Source of the DNA: Pseudorhodobacter sp. PARRP1
GTDB lineage: Bacteria; Pseudomonadota; Alphaproteobacteria; Rhodobacterales; Rhodobacteraceae
Assembly: GCA_002256245.1 (NCBI GenBank)
Contig: NKIU01000001.1
Location: forward strand, 186,001 to 250,000
Direction: 5' to 3'
DNA: 64,000 nt
Part shown: piece by piece, positions 8,277 through 16,884 of the stretch
Layout: each line of letters starts with the position of its first letter
How positions within the stretch are numbered: the stretch's first letter is position 1
Program-made: the position numbers and the translations under genes
Notes under the pieces: model-generated
The model's database searches: none
What the model was told of the DNA's origin: nothing
What the model saw: the letters and a program-made list of their open reading frames with translations, nothing else

Positions 8277-9149
8277 TCATGCCACCGAGCGAATGGCCCG
8301 CGACAGGTAATGTCGCCGCACCATTGCCGCGAGCGCCGAGACCGCCTCGGAATGCACCGGGTCTGCCACATACATGTTGACCTTGATCACCGCGAGATCG
8401 GGCAGCGCGCCGCCATGCGCGATGCGTTCGACAAACGGCGGCTCTGATCCGGCCAGCACCGCATGCACCGCAAGATCGGCCGACACACTCGCCTCGATCC
8501 CGCGGGTGTCGTCGCTTTCCACCGCCATCTCCCACGGCATACCTGCGGCGTTCAGCGCCGCCTGCACGCCCTGCCGGAAGATGCAGTTATGCGCAAACGC
8601 CAGCCGCAAGGGCCGCCCCTTCCACGCCGTGCCCTCGGGGGCCCCCACCCAGATCAGCGGCAACTCGGCCAGCGTTTCTCCGCCCGGCGAGACTTCGGCC
8701 TCGGTTGTCAAAATCACATCACATTCGCCACGCGCAAACTGCGCCTTCAACACCCGCGTGAAGGACGAGATCAGCGAGACCTTCATCTTTGGGTATTCCT
8801 TGGCAAACCGCCGCAGCACCTGCGGGATCGCCGGATAGACGATGTCATGCGGCACCCCCAGCACGATCTCGCCCTCATGTTGCGCTTGCGTCAGCCGCCC
8901 GAACACCTCGTCATTCAACGACAGCATCCGCCGCGCATAGCCCAGCAACTGCTCGCCCGCCGCGGTCAGGCCAACCTGCCGGGCCGAGCGGTCCAGCAGT
9001 TGCGTGTCCAGCATCTCCTCCAGCCGCTTGATCTGCATCGACACCGCCGATTGCGTCAGGTTGAGAAACCCCGCCGCGCGGGTGACACCGCCCGCGTCGG
9101 CAATCGCCACGAAAGAGCGCAAAGAGGTCAGATCGAGATTCCGAGACAT
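8277..9149 (-). CDS. LysR-family transcriptional regulator
   Basis: A 290-aa LysR regulator with an N-terminal winged helix-turn-helix (LRSFVAIADAGGVTRAAGFL, NLTQSAVSMQIKRLEEML, about residues 8-50). A PBP2-like effector domain starts near residue 90 (EIVLGVPHDIVYPAIPQVLR). I start at MSRNLDLTSL because the ATG has AAGGAT upstream and this is the usual LysR N-terminus. It is divergent from the DUF1127 gene with a 133-bp gap, so that gene is a possible target. The effector is unknown. Confidence 0.92.
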   Translation of the reverse strand: MSRNLDLTSLRSFVAIADAGGVTRAAGFLNLTQSAVSMQIKRLEEMLDTQLLDRSARQVGLTAAGEQLLGYARRMLSLNDEVFGRLTQAQHEGEIVLGVPHDIVYPAIPQVLRRFAKEYPKMKVSLISSFTRVLKAQFARGECDVILTTEAEVSPGGETLAELPLIWVGAPEGTAWKGRPLRLAFAHNCIFRQGVQAALNAAGMPWEMAVESDDTRGIEASVSADLAVHAVLAGSEPPFVERIAHGGALPDLAVIKVNMYVADPVHSEAVSALAAMVRRHYLSRAIRSVA

Positions 9150-9282
9150 ATCACAATCCTTGATGCGAGAAGTCAAAACCATTCATTTTCATAATGTCAC
9201 CGATTCGGGCATAAGGATCAAGTGGTGTGATGAAACAAACGACTCACATCACCGACGCCGATGAACCTGAAAGGATACCACT

Positions 9283-9513
9283 ATGTTCGCCTCGCTCCAC
9301 ACCTCCACACTGGCAGTTGCCCATGTGCAGTCGCGCGGCACTCTTGCTGATCTTGCCAAGCGTTTCCGCCTTGCGATGATCGCCCGCCGCCAGCGCGCAC
9401 AACTGGCACAACTCGATGACGCCATGCTTGCCGATATTGGCGTCTCGCCGCGTCAGGCCGCCAACGAAGCCGCGCGTCCGGCATGGGATGTGCCCAGCAA
9501 CTGGCTGCGCTGA
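9283..9513 (+). CDS. DUF1127 small basic protein
   Basis: A 76-aa protein with the DUF1127 (YjiS-like) domain in its second half: RRQRAQLAQLDDAMLADIGVSPRQAANEA (about residues 36-64). Such proteins are arginine-rich and RNA-associated. Several alphaproteobacterial members are stress-induced and affect RNA turnover or phosphate and carbon metabolism. AAGGATA precedes the ATG. It is divergent from the LysR gene. A GGATTTCC/GGAAATCC hairpin follows at 9544-9565. Confidence 0.88.
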   Translation: MFASLHTSTLAVAHVQSRGTLADLAKRFRLAMIARRQRAQLAQLDDAMLADIGVSPRQAANEAARPAWDVPSNWLR

Positions 9514-9564
9514 AACGTCGTTACTGCGACATTTACGCCCTACGGATTTCCTGCACTGGAAATC

Positions 9565-9594
9565 CTTGAAATCACGCCCAACAGTCCCGATATT
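9565..9594 (+). promoter_or_regulatory. Possible RpoH (sigma-32) promoter for the Bax inhibitor gene
   Basis: CTTGAAA (9565-9571), a 14-bp spacer and CCCGATATT (9586-9594) match the heat-shock consensus CTTGAAA-N11-16-CCCCATNT with one change in the -10 core. The predicted transcript start is about 55 bp before the gene start. The -35 overlaps the last base of a hairpin after the DUF1127 gene. This is a motif match only. Confidence 0.5.
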
Positions 9595-9653
9595 GACACC
9601 ATTAGGGAGAGCGGAGAGCCGCGCGACCTTCAGTCCATCTATCGGAGGCTTCC

Positions 9654-10388
9654 ATGGCTGACTATCAGACGATCCGCCCCTCGGGCCAGACCGCCGGCGT
9701 TGGCGCACGGAGCGCCAACATCGACGCAGGTTTGCGGGCGCACATGAACAAGGTTTACGGGCTGATGTCCGTGGCCATGCTGATCACCGGCGGCGTGGCT
9801 TGGGCGGTTGGCACCAATGAAACGCTCGTGCAGCAGATCTTCATGACCCCGCTGAAATGGGTCGTGATGTTTGCGCCCCTGATCATGGTGTTCGCCTTTG
9901 GCGCGCTGATCAACCGCCTGTCGGTGGCGGCTGCACAACTGTTCTTCTACGTTTATGCCGCTGCGGTGGGCCTGTCGCTGGCCTTCATCTTCGCGGTCTA
10001 TACGCAAACCTCGATCGCGCAGACCTTCCTTGTGACCGCCATCGCCTTCGCGGGGCTTAGCCTGTATGGCTATACCACCAAGAAAGACCTGTCGGGCATG
10101 GGCACGTTCCTGATGATGGGCCTGATCGGCGTCATCGTCGCCTCGATTGTGAACATCTTCCTGGCCTCGTCGGCCCTGGCCTTCGCAATCTCGGTGATCG
10201 GTGTGCTGATCTTCGCAGGTCTGACCGCGTTTGACACCCAAAGCATCAAGAACGAATACGTCCAGCACGCCCAATACGGCGATCAGGATTGGTTGGGGAA
10301 ATCGGCGATCATGGGCGCGCTGCGTCTGTATCTCGACTTCATCAACATGTTCATGTTCCTGCTGCAATTCCTGGGCAACCGCGAATAA
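9654..10388 (+). CDS. Bax inhibitor-1/YccA family membrane protein
   Basis: A 244-aa inner-membrane protein of the TMBIM/BI-1 family with about seven hydrophobic segments. These include MSVAMLITGGVAWAVG, WVVMFAPLIMVFAFG, LSLAFIFAVYT, TFLVTAIAFAGLSLYGY and FAISVIGVLIFAGLTAFDTQ. The conserved GLTAFDTQSIKNEY stretch and the C-terminal ALRLYLDFINMFMFLLQFLG are typical. Bacterial members are pH-sensitive calcium-leak or protease-modulating proteins. An upstream heat-shock-like promoter would fit a role in membrane quality control. GGAGG precedes the ATG and a strong terminator follows. Confidence 0.95.
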   Translation: MADYQTIRPSGQTAGVGARSANIDAGLRAHMNKVYGLMSVAMLITGGVAWAVGTNETLVQQIFMTPLKWVVMFAPLIMVFAFGALINRLSVAAAQLFFYVYAAAVGLSLAFIFAVYTQTSIAQTFLVTAIAFAGLSLYGYTTKKDLSGMGTFLMMGLIGVIVASIVNIFLASSALAFAISVIGVLIFAGLTAFDTQSIKNEYVQHAQYGDQDWLGKSAIMGALRLYLDFINMFMFLLQFLGNRE

Positions 10389-10409
10389 GTCAGACTGGCA
10401 TCGAAATAC

Positions 10410-10438
10410 AAAGGGCCGCAGGAAACTGCGGCCCTTTT
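10410..10438 (+). terminator. Intrinsic terminator after the Bax inhibitor gene
   Basis: A perfect 12-bp stem (AAAGGGCCGCAG/CTGCGGCCCTTT) with a GAAA tetraloop ends in a T run (TTTTGCTTT), 22 bp past the stop. Confidence 0.93.
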
Positions 10439-10468
10439 GCTTTGGCTCACACGCTGCAGAAATTGGCG

Positions 10469-10972
10469 CTAATCAGGGCGCAGCATCCGCACCGCCGCAA
10501 AACCCAGTGGGCCAATCGGCACTGTAACGCGCTCTGTCTCCTCAAAGCCCAACGCTGCATAAAACGGCACCGCAGTCAGTGTGGACAAACATTCAAACCG
10601 TGTGCTGCCCTCGCTTTGCGCTGCCGTGAAAATGGCCGCCATCACCGCACGCCCGATGCCGCGCCGCAGATGCGCAGGGTCGCTCGCCACGTGGCGGATA
10701 TGCGCAAGGCCGGGCGTCGCCGCCCCCACAGGGGCATCCCGCCCGGCAGGGGCGTTCAAGCTATAACCGCCCGCCCCCACGATCTGATCGTTCAACACCG
10801 CCAGAAAGTATCGCCCCGATGCCAATAATTCGGGCCGCGGGCGCGCGATCCGCGGCACCACCTGCGCCATCACCTCGGCCGGATAGTCTGCCGCCAGCAG
10901 TGCGGGGTAGCTGCGCGCCAACACGTCAGCCACCGCGTCAAAATCATCGGCCTGCGCAACCCTGATCAGCAT
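10469..10972 (-). CDS. GNAT N-acetyltransferase
   Basis: A 167-aa acetyltransferase of the GNAT fold. It shows a central FLAVLNDQIVGAGGYSL strand pair and the acetyl-CoA loop VASDPAHLRRGIGRAVMAAI (about residues 95-115). The C-terminus is typical: PFYAALGFEETERVTV. The start is the ATG at 10972; a GTG three bases earlier has better spacing from AGAGG and is equally possible. It lies just downstream of the VIT-family gene, whose unshifted stop would leave 10-13 bp between them. The acetyl acceptor is unknown. Confidence 0.87.
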   Translation of the reverse strand: MLIRVAQADDFDAVADVLARSYPALLAADYPAEVMAQVVPRIARPRPELLASGRYFLAVLNDQIVGAGGYSLNAPAGRDAPVGAATPGLAHIRHVASDPAHLRRGIGRAVMAAIFTAAQSEGSTRFECLSTLTAVPFYAALGFEETERVTVPIGPLGFAAVRMLRPD

Positions 10973-11669
10973 CACCGCACGCCTCTACACCACCGCGCCA
11001 AACAGGCTGCCAACCACTGCCGTCACCGCCATCGCCACAGAACGTCACCCGCACCACGGCCCGCCCCATCGGCGCACCACCCGCCTTGGCCCCCACCGCG
11101 CCCAAGGCGGCCAGAAACAGCAGCGACACCAGCGTCACCCAAAGGCTGATGCCAGCCTCCGGCACCAGCGCCGCCGTTGCCAACGGCAGCGCCGCGCCAA
11201 TCGCAAAACTGGCAGCCGAAGCCCCGGCAGCGACCAAAGGCTTGGCCTCGGAATGCGGCGAAAATCCCAGCTCATCGCGCAGATGCGCCGCCAGAGGGTC
11301 TTTGGCATGCAGCGCCGTCGCCACCTCTAGCGCCAGCGCCGGGGCCAAACCGCGATCCTCATAAATCCCCGCCAGCGCGCGCAATTCTTCCTCGGGGTCA
11401 GCCTCAATCTCGGCCTGCTCACGCAGCGCATCCGCCTTTTCGGTATCGGCCTGAGAGCTGACCGAGACATACTCCCCCGCCGCCATCGCCAAAGCCCCGG
11501 CGGCAAGCCCAGCCATCCCCGCCACCAGCACTTCCGACCGCCCCGACGCCGCCGCCACCCCCATGATCAGCGACGCGGTCGAGATGATGCCGTCATTCGC
11601 CCCCAGCACCGCCGCGCGCAGCCAACCGACCCGCGCCACATAATGCTCCTCAAAGTGATTGCGCTCCAT
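10944..11669 (-). CDS. VIT1/CCC1-family transporter with a C-terminal frameshift
   Basis: A membrane transporter of the VIT1/CCC1 family (Fe/Mn export or storage). It opens with HYVARVGWLRAAVLGANDGI, followed by MAGLAAGALAMAAGEYVSVS, a cytoplasmic ADPEEELRALAGIYEDRGL region and further hydrophobic segments (ISLWVTLVSLLFLAALGAVG). After VVRVTF the encoded tail (CGDGGDGSGWQPVWRGG) is not membrane-like. Reading the next frame gives AMAVTAVVGSLFGAVV and a stop at 10985, the expected end. A change of two missing bases or one extra base near 11034-11038 explains this. It is either a sequencing error or a real mutation that extends the ORF into the GNAT gene. Confidence 0.85.
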   Translation of the reverse strand: MERNHFEEHYVARVGWLRAAVLGANDGIISTASLIMGVAAASGRSEVLVAGMAGLAAGALAMAAGEYVSVSSQADTEKADALREQAEIEADPEEELRALAGIYEDRGLAPALALEVATALHAKDPLAAHLRDELGFSPHSEAKPLVAAGASAASFAIGAALPLATAALVPEAGISLWVTLVSLLFLAALGAVGAKAGGAPMGRAVVRVTFCGDGGDGSGWQPVWRGGVEACGDADQGCAGR

Positions 11670-11729
11670 CGACCATTCCCCTGCCAGACATATGCAGCTT
11701 TAAGCATGGAAAGAGCCCTGCGCATAACG

Positions 11730-11754
11730 AAAAACCGCGCCCGATGGGGCGCGG
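11730..11754 (-). terminator. Intrinsic terminator of rpmG
   Basis: On the minus strand, CCGCGCCC-CATC-GGGCGCGG is a perfect 8-bp stem followed by TTTTT. It begins 28 bp past the rpmG stop. Confidence 0.92.
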
Positions 11755-11782
11755 CACTTCCGCACAGAGAAGCTGCAAGATC

Positions 11783-11950
11783 TTACTTGATCTTGCCTTC
11801 TTTGTATTCAACATGCTGACGCTTGACGGGGTCATACTTGTTGACCGTCATCTTTTCGGTCATGGTCCGAGCATTCTTCTTGGTCACGTAGAAGTGCCCG
11901 GTGCCAGCCGTCGAGTTCAGACGGATCTTGATCGTCGCCGGTTTGGCCAT
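11783..11950 (-). CDS. rpmG: Ribosomal protein L33
   Basis: A 55-aa protein too short for the ORF track. Translating the minus strand gives [20 protein letters not shown], then [14 protein letters not shown] and [16 protein letters not shown]. This is bL33 of the 50S subunit in the Cys-free form. AGGAGA precedes the ATG, and a textbook terminator follows the stop. It appears to be a single-gene transcript between the VIT and Hsp70 genes. Confidence 0.97.
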   Translation of the reverse strand: MAKPATIKIRLNSTAGTGHFYVTKKNARTMTEKMTVNKYDPVKRQHVEYKEGKIK

Positions 11951-12149
11951 AGTCGTCTCTCCTGCATCGAGGCAACACCGTTGCCCCGCGAAATCCTTGA
12001 AGCCTGCCTTTTACGGATGGGCGCGGCAGAGTCAACAGCCAAACCGCAGGAAAGCCAGCATTTCCCGCAGCGCAACCACAATCCCCCTTGGGTGGCCCCG
12101 CTATCTGTGCAAACCTGCCAAAGCCTTGTGATTTGCCCCGGAGAAGACA

Positions 12150-13835
12150 GTGCATTTTGGAGTTGATCTGGGCACCACGAACTCGCTGATTGCCGTGTTC
12201 CGGGATGGCACACCCCAGTTGATCCCCAACGCTTTGGGCCAGGTGCTGACACCCTCGGTCGTCGCGTTGCACCAAGGCCGCCTTGTGGTGGGCGAGGCCG
12301 CGCGCGCCATCAGCCTCAGCCAGCCCGCGCAAGCGGCAGGCCTGTTCAAACGCGCCATGGGCACCGACCGCGCCTATCGTCTGGGCCAAACCGACTACAA
12401 CGCGCCCGAACTTTCCGCGATGGTGCTGGCAGCACTCAAGGCCGATGCCGAGGCCCATTGCGGCGTGCCGGTCAGCGATGTGGTGATCTCGGTCCCCGCC
12501 TATTTCAACGAGTTGCAGCGCAAAGCCGTCCGCGCGGCGGGCCGCATTGCCGGGCTGAACGTCACCCGCCTGATCAACGAACCCACCGCCGCCGCCCTTG
12601 CCTACGGCCTGCACGAGCGGGATGCCGAGGCGAAGATTCTGGTGTTCGATCTGGGCGGCGGCACCTTTGACGTCTCGGTGCTGGATCTGTTCGAAGGCGT
12701 CATCGAGGTTCGCGCCAGCGCAGGTGACGCGTTTCTGGGCGGCGAGGATTTCACCGATGCGCTGGCCCGCTACATCGCCACGCAGTCGGGCCTTGATGCC
12801 AATGACCCCGCCTTGCGCCCCGCGCTGATCAAACTCGCCGAACAGGCCAAGGTCGGCCTGTCGTCTGATGCGCAAATCCATCTGCAAGCCGAACTGGGCG
12901 GCACGCCCATCGACCTGCACCTGACCCGCGAGCGGTTTGACGACATCACCGCGCCCCTGCTGACCCGCCTTGCCGCCCCCCTTGACCGCGCCCTGCACGA
13001 TTCGGGCTTCACCGCCCAGCAGATCGACAAGGTGGTGCTGGTCGGCGGTGCCACCCGCATGGCCGCCGTGCGCGCCTATGCGGGCCGCAAGCTGCGGCAA
13101 TTCCCGGTGATCGGGCTTGACCCCGATCAGGTCGTTGCGCTTGGCGCCGCCGTGCAAGCCGCCCTTGTCGCCCGCGATGCCGCACTGGACGATGTGGTGA
13201 TGACCGACGTGTCGGCCTTCACCCTCGGCTGCGACACCGCCCGCCAGATCGGCAACACCTACCGCGAGGGGTATTTTCAACCGATCATCGAGCGGAACTC
13301 GATCATCCCCACCTCACGCGAGGAGATGTTTTCGACCATCCAACTCGGCCAGGAGGTGCTGCGCTTTCGCATCTTCCAAGGCGAGTCGCCGCTGGCGATG
13401 AACAACCTCGCGCTGGGGGAAATCGAAGTGAAAGTGCCGCGCAACATGGAACACCACGAATCTGCCATCGTGCGCTTTACCTATGATGTCTCTGGCCTGC
13501 TGGAGGTTGACGTGACGGTGCAATCCACCGGCAAAAAGGCGTCCCTTGTGATCTCGAAACTGGCCGGAGAGATGTCCGAGGCTGACATCACCGCCGCCCT
13601 GAAGAAAATGGCCGCACTGAAACAGCATCCCCGCGATGATGCCGCCAACATCCACCTGCGCACCCGGATAGAGGCCGCCTATGGCATGGCGCGGGCCGAG
13701 GCGCGCGATTGGGTGGCAAACCTTCTGGTCCAGCTTGATGCCGCAATCGACGCACAAGACCCCCACACCCTGACCGCCCTGCGCCGCGATCTGCACAAGG
13801 CGCTGGACGAGTTTGAGGCGCATTATGTCACCTGA
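12150..13835 (+). CDS. hscC: HscC-type Hsp70 chaperone
   Basis: A 561-aa Hsp70 relative, shorter than DnaK (about 635 aa) and typical of HscC. The nucleotide-binding domain is intact: [14 protein letters not shown] at the N-terminus, [46 protein letters not shown] and [14 protein letters not shown]. The substrate domain follows at about residues 365-480, with a reduced lid. The start codon is GTG with CGGAG at good spacing. Its stop overlaps by 11 bp the start of a J-like membrane protein, matching the known pairing of HscC with dedicated J-proteins. The client is unknown. Confidence 0.95.
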   Translation: MHFGVDLGTTNSLIAVFRDGTPQLIPNALGQVLTPSVVALHQGRLVVGEAARAISLSQPAQAAGLFKRAMGTDRAYRLGQTDYNAPELSAMVLAALKADAEAHCGVPVSDVVISVPAYFNELQRKAVRAAGRIAGLNVTRLINEPTAAALAYGLHERDAEAKILVFDLGGGTFDVSVLDLFEGVIEVRASAGDAFLGGEDFTDALARYIATQSGLDANDPALRPALIKLAEQAKVGLSSDAQIHLQAELGGTPIDLHLTRERFDDITAPLLTRLAAPLDRALHDSGFTAQQIDKVVLVGGATRMAAVRAYAGRKLRQFPVIGLDPDQVVALGAAVQAALVARDAALDDVVMTDVSAFTLGCDTARQIGNTYREGYFQPIIERNSIIPTSREEMFSTIQLGQEVLRFRIFQGESPLAMNNLALGEIEVKVPRNMEHHESAIVRFTYDVSGLLEVDVTVQSTGKKASLVISKLAGEMSEADITAALKKMAALKQHPRDDAANIHLRTRIEAAYGMARAEARDWVANLLVQLDAAIDAQDPHTLTALRRDLHKALDEFEAHYVT

Positions 13836-14916
13836 CACCCCCGAACCCGAAGCCGTATGGCCGTGGTCCACGCTTGGCCTGCCCAAAATGCCGCCCGACG
13901 CCCGCGACATCCGCCGCGCCTATGCGACCGCGCTGAAACAAATCGACCAAGCCCGCGACCCGGAAGCCTTCACCACCCTGCGCCACGCCTACGACGACGC
14001 CCTGTCGATCCGCGAGGGCCGCAGCGCCCAGAACGCCCATCGTCGCGCCCGCAAGGCCGCCGCCGCGCAACCAAGCCCCGCCGAAGGTGATCTGGTGGCC
14101 GAAAAGCCGCCCACCCCACCGCCGCCCACCCCCGAACAACTCGCCCAGATCGCCAAAGACACCGCCATGCGCGACATGGTGGCCTTGGTCAGCAATGGTA
14201 ACCTGTTCGCCCCCGCCTCGGTGCGCATCCTGCAAGCGCTGGACAATCCGCTCAGCCATGCGCCCGAAGCCCAACGCCCTTTGCGCCACGCCTGCGCCCA
14301 AGTGCTGCGCGACATGCTGCGCGACAGTGAGGATGGCATCCCCACCCTGTCGCCGCAGATTACCCCCGAATGCATGTTGGCGCTGGACGCCCGCTTTGGC
14401 TGGCTGAACGATTACATCGCCTTCCGGCAGGATTTCGGCCATCACACCACCCTGCAACACGAACTCGCCAGCCGCGCCTATGGCAACATTCAGCTCGCGG
14501 CGCGCCCTGTCTCTACCGAGCCTGCAAAGACCGGGATCGACGCACGCGTGCTCGTCTTCGGCGGGATCATTCTGTTGAAAGTCATCGTCATCGCCACAAC
14601 CAATTCCGATGCGATGACCGGAGATGACATGCTTGGCCTAGCAGGTTTCGCCGCCGTCGTCTTCGCCCTGTACTGGATTTACAAAAGACTTTGCCGCAGG
14701 TTCCTGCCGGTTTTCGCGGCAATCGTGACCGCTTGGCTTGCCGCAATCGTGCCACTTCTGCTTTATCCGCCAGATTTTGCGACCCCCGGCGTCAAGGATT
14801 ACAGCTTGGCTTGGCTCTGGCTTGGCGTAACCAATATCGCCTTGTTCATCACCTGCTTCAAACCCGCCTCGCGGTGGCTGGTCCGCCGCTTTCGCGCCCG
14901 CACCAACAGCCGATAA
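13825..14916 (+). CDS. J-domain-like membrane protein, partner of HscC
   Basis: A 363-aa protein. Residues 10-60 (WPWSTLGLPKMPPDARDIRR, then YATALKQIDQARDPEAFTTL) resemble the degenerate J-like domain of HscC partners. The canonical HPD tripeptide is absent; QID stands near that position. A proline- and alanine-rich linker follows, then a soluble middle, then three or four hydrophobic segments from about residue 240 (VFGGIILLKVIVIATTNSD, LAGFAAVVFALYWIY, AAIVTAWLAAIVPLLLY). The protein may anchor HscC at the membrane. I start at ATG 13825, with GAGG upstream, overlapping the hscC stop. It converges on rnpB. Confidence 0.82.
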   Translation: MSPDTPEPEAVWPWSTLGLPKMPPDARDIRRAYATALKQIDQARDPEAFTTLRHAYDDALSIREGRSAQNAHRRARKAAAAQPSPAEGDLVAEKPPTPPPPTPEQLAQIAKDTAMRDMVALVSNGNLFAPASVRILQALDNPLSHAPEAQRPLRHACAQVLRDMLRDSEDGIPTLSPQITPECMLALDARFGWLNDYIAFRQDFGHHTTLQHELASRAYGNIQLAARPVSTEPAKTGIDARVLVFGGIILLKVIVIATTNSDAMTGDDMLGLAGFAAVVFALYWIYKRLCRRFLPVFAAIVTAWLAAIVPLLLYPPDFATPGVKDYSLAWLWLGVTNIALFITCFKPASRWLVRRFRARTNSR

Positions 14917-14931
14917 CCCATTCAGAAAATT

Positions 14932-15370
14932 TGCGCGGACGGCCTGTAAGCCGGATTTTGTCCCGGGGCTTACGCCCCTTGGATGACCATTCCTCTGCCA
15001 CCCGTGTTACCACGGGCAGTCAAGCTGCCAACCCGGGCCTCTGGGCTGAAGGTCCCTGTGGTGGTCTCCGCTATCGCCGCCAGCTTGCGCCGGCTTCAGT
15101 CGCGGACCTTACCACGCGAGGCCCCTATTCGGCATTGCTCCGGGTGGGGCTTGCCATACCGTCCTTGTTGCCAAGTCCGTGGTGGGCTCTTACCCCACCG
15201 TTTCACCATCGCCGCAGATCCGTCCGAGCGAACCCGAACACCACGGCAGTCTTTTCTCTGTGGCGCTTTCCCTGAGGTTGCCCTCGCCGGGCGTTACCCG
15301 GCACCCTTTCTTCATGGAGTCCGGACTTTCCTCGAGACTTGCGCCCCGCGGTCATCCAGCCATCCGCGCG
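14932..15370 (-). ncRNA. rnpB: RNase P RNA component (type A)
   Basis: The minus strand carries the hallmark GAGGAAAGTCCGGACTCC (near 15335-15318), the 5' half of the conserved core. The 3' core ACAAAATCCGGCTTACAGGC is near 14960. The ends pair as stem P1: GCGCGGATGGC at the 5' end and GCCGTCCGCGC at the 3' end. The length, about 440 nt, suits an alphaproteobacterial type A RNA. The RNA is the catalytic subunit that matures tRNA 5' ends. It starts about 10 bp after the amidase stop, so its promoter may lie within that gene. The ends are placed by P1 and are approximate by a few bases. Confidence 0.96.
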
Positions 15371-15379
15371 AGGTGGCAC

Positions 15380-16069
15380 TTATGCCTGTGCAGGCGTGGC
15401 GTCAACCGCGAAGCGTGCCGCCAGATCGCAGGCAAGCCCCGCATCCACCGCATCCACCGCCCCGCGCGCCCAAGGGCGAAAGCGCAGCCGGAACGCCGCC
15501 AGCAGATCGGCCTCTGGCGCATCGGGGTAGCCAAACCGCCGCAAGGCAGGCCAAAACGCGGCCACATCCGCCCGCGCCGCCTCTGGCCACACCGACAAGC
15601 CTGCCAGCGCCAGCCGCCGCCAATCAAACCGCGCGCCGGGGTCGCCCTTACGGCTGGGGGCCATATCCGAATGCCCGATCACCCGATGCGCGGGGATCGC
15701 CCAGCGCGCCATGATCCCGGACAACACCCCCTCCAAAGCCGCCATCTGCGGTTCCGCAAACGGCTGCCGCCCGGTATTCGCCAGCTCAATCCCGATGGAA
15801 TGCGAGTTTACATCGGTGACCCCCGCCCATTCCCCCGCCCCCGCATGCCAAGCCCGCATCGCCTCTGGCACCAGCGCCTCGGCCACACCCGCCTCCGAGA
15901 TCAGCCAATGACACGACACCTCAAACGCCGGATCGCACAACCGCGCCCGCGCCTCGGCACAGGTCGCCATGGCGGTGTAGTGGATCACGATGATGGATGG
16001 CAAAACGCCGCCCCGCCGGTCACCAAAGTTTGGCGAGGGCCAGGGCGGCGCTGTATCGCTCAGGCTCAA
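15380..16069 (-). CDS. N-acetylmuramoyl-L-alanine amidase (Amidase_2, AmpD/AmiD-like)
   Basis: A 229-aa zinc amidase that cleaves the bond between muramic acid and the stem peptide. Zinc and active-site motifs are IIVIHYTAM (about residue 26), DVNSHSIGIELAN and AHRVIGHSDMAPSRKGDPG. A C-terminal helical segment may bind peptidoglycan. No ATG is available before the first motif. The TTG at 16069 overlaps the stop of the upstream lipoprotein gene and is the best start, implying translational coupling. No signal peptide is visible, so a cytosolic recycling role (AmpD-like) is likely. rnpB follows immediately. Confidence 0.88.
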   Translation of the reverse strand: MSLSDTAPPWPSPNFGDRRGGVLPSIIVIHYTAMATCAEARARLCDPAFEVSCHWLISEAGVAEALVPEAMRAWHAGAGEWAGVTDVNSHSIGIELANTGRQPFAEPQMAALEGVLSGIMARWAIPAHRVIGHSDMAPSRKGDPGARFDWRRLALAGLSVWPEAARADVAAFWPALRRFGYPDAPEADLLAAFRLRFRPWARGAVDAVDAGLACDLAARFAVDATPAQA

Positions 16070-16848
16070 TTCTGAACAGCGGCCCGGAACGGCGTCGGGT
16101 CCCAGGCGCAGGCATAGCCGTCGCCATCCGGATCAAGGCCCTTGCGGTCACGATCCGGCCCGCCCGCCGCCAAAAACGCCTCTTGCGCCAGGTCGGGCGA
16201 GGGGAATTTCGCACAAGCCGCGTTATAGCTGTTCAACCGCAAGCCGCCACGCTTATACATCTGCGTGCCCTTGGGATGGTTGGTCGAAATCGCGAATTGC
16301 ACGATATTGGGCGCATCACCGCCCACGCGCTGCGGCAACGCCGTCGGCTGATCGACCTGATATTGCGCGCGGTTGCGCTCGATCCGGGCCTTGTCGCTTT
16401 CGATGGTTTCGCGCTGGGTCACCGCCTGAAAGTCCTGCTCGTCCGACACCGTGCCGACATTGGCCGACGATCCCGGCACATTCGCCATCTCTGATGTGGT
16501 TTCAGCGATCCCTACGGGCGCATTGCCGCGCGGACGCTCGCCGCTGCTGGTCGCCCCACCAATCACCGCACCCTGCTGCGGCTGGGCATAGGGCGAGGCC
16601 GCCGCCTGCGCGCTCAGCGGCTGATTGGTCGGCGTCAGCGCGGTATCGGTGTTCTTGCCCTCGGCCTTGTCAATCGCAGCCAGCGCGCCGCCGGGCGTGA
16701 AGCCTGTCGCCGGGTCCGGCACGGGATAGGTCGGCGGCTTGACCTGATAGGTGTCATAATCCTGAAACCCGACGCCCGCGCCCGAATCAGGCACGGCTGT
16801 TCCACAAGCTGCCAACCCAAAAGCCGCCAAAATCACCAAACTACGCAT
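16066..16848 (-). CDS. Lipoprotein with excalibur-like calcium-binding C-terminus
   Basis: A 260-aa envelope protein. MRSLVILAAFGLAAC is a lipoprotein signal with the lipobox ending at Cys15. The middle is low-complexity and rich in Ala, Thr, Gln and Pro. The C-terminus (LNSYNAACAKFPSPDLAQEA and GLDPDGDGYACAWDPTPFR) contains a DxDxDGxxC excalibur-type motif, expected to bind calcium. The overlapping amidase gene (TTGA junction) suggests a shared job at the cell wall. The function is not established. Confidence 0.82.
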   Translation of the reverse strand: MRSLVILAAFGLAACGTAVPDSGAGVGFQDYDTYQVKPPTYPVPDPATGFTPGGALAAIDKAEGKNTDTALTPTNQPLSAQAAASPYAQPQQGAVIGGATSSGERPRGNAPVGIAETTSEMANVPGSSANVGTVSDEQDFQAVTQRETIESDKARIERNRAQYQVDQPTALPQRVGGDAPNIVQFAISTNHPKGTQMYKRGGLRLNSYNAACAKFPSPDLAQEAFLAAGGPDRDRKGLDPDGDGYACAWDPTPFRAAVQN

Positions 16849-16884
16849 CGTCTCTGCCCCGGCCGTTTCTTCTGATCTTTGCGC

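Noticed and set aside
9514-9653. CcsR-type small RNA after the DUF1127 gene
   Set aside because: Known CcsR RNAs carry CCUCC loops and terminators; none are present in this 140-bp gap.
9639-10367. 242-aa ORF antisense to the Bax inhibitor gene
   Set aside because: Rich in His, Arg and Gln with no domain; a shadow of the membrane protein on the other strand.
11832-13280. 482-aa ORF antisense to hscC
   Set aside because: A low-complexity Gly/Gln/His shadow of a strongly matching Hsp70 gene; GC-rich DNA gives such ORFs often. The same holds for the long antisense ORFs at 45456, 33399, 20363 and 1271.
15179-16075. Plus-strand ORFs across rnpB and the amidase gene
   Set aside because: They cross a clearly recognised structural RNA and the antisense of a conserved amidase; Arg/Pro-rich shadows.
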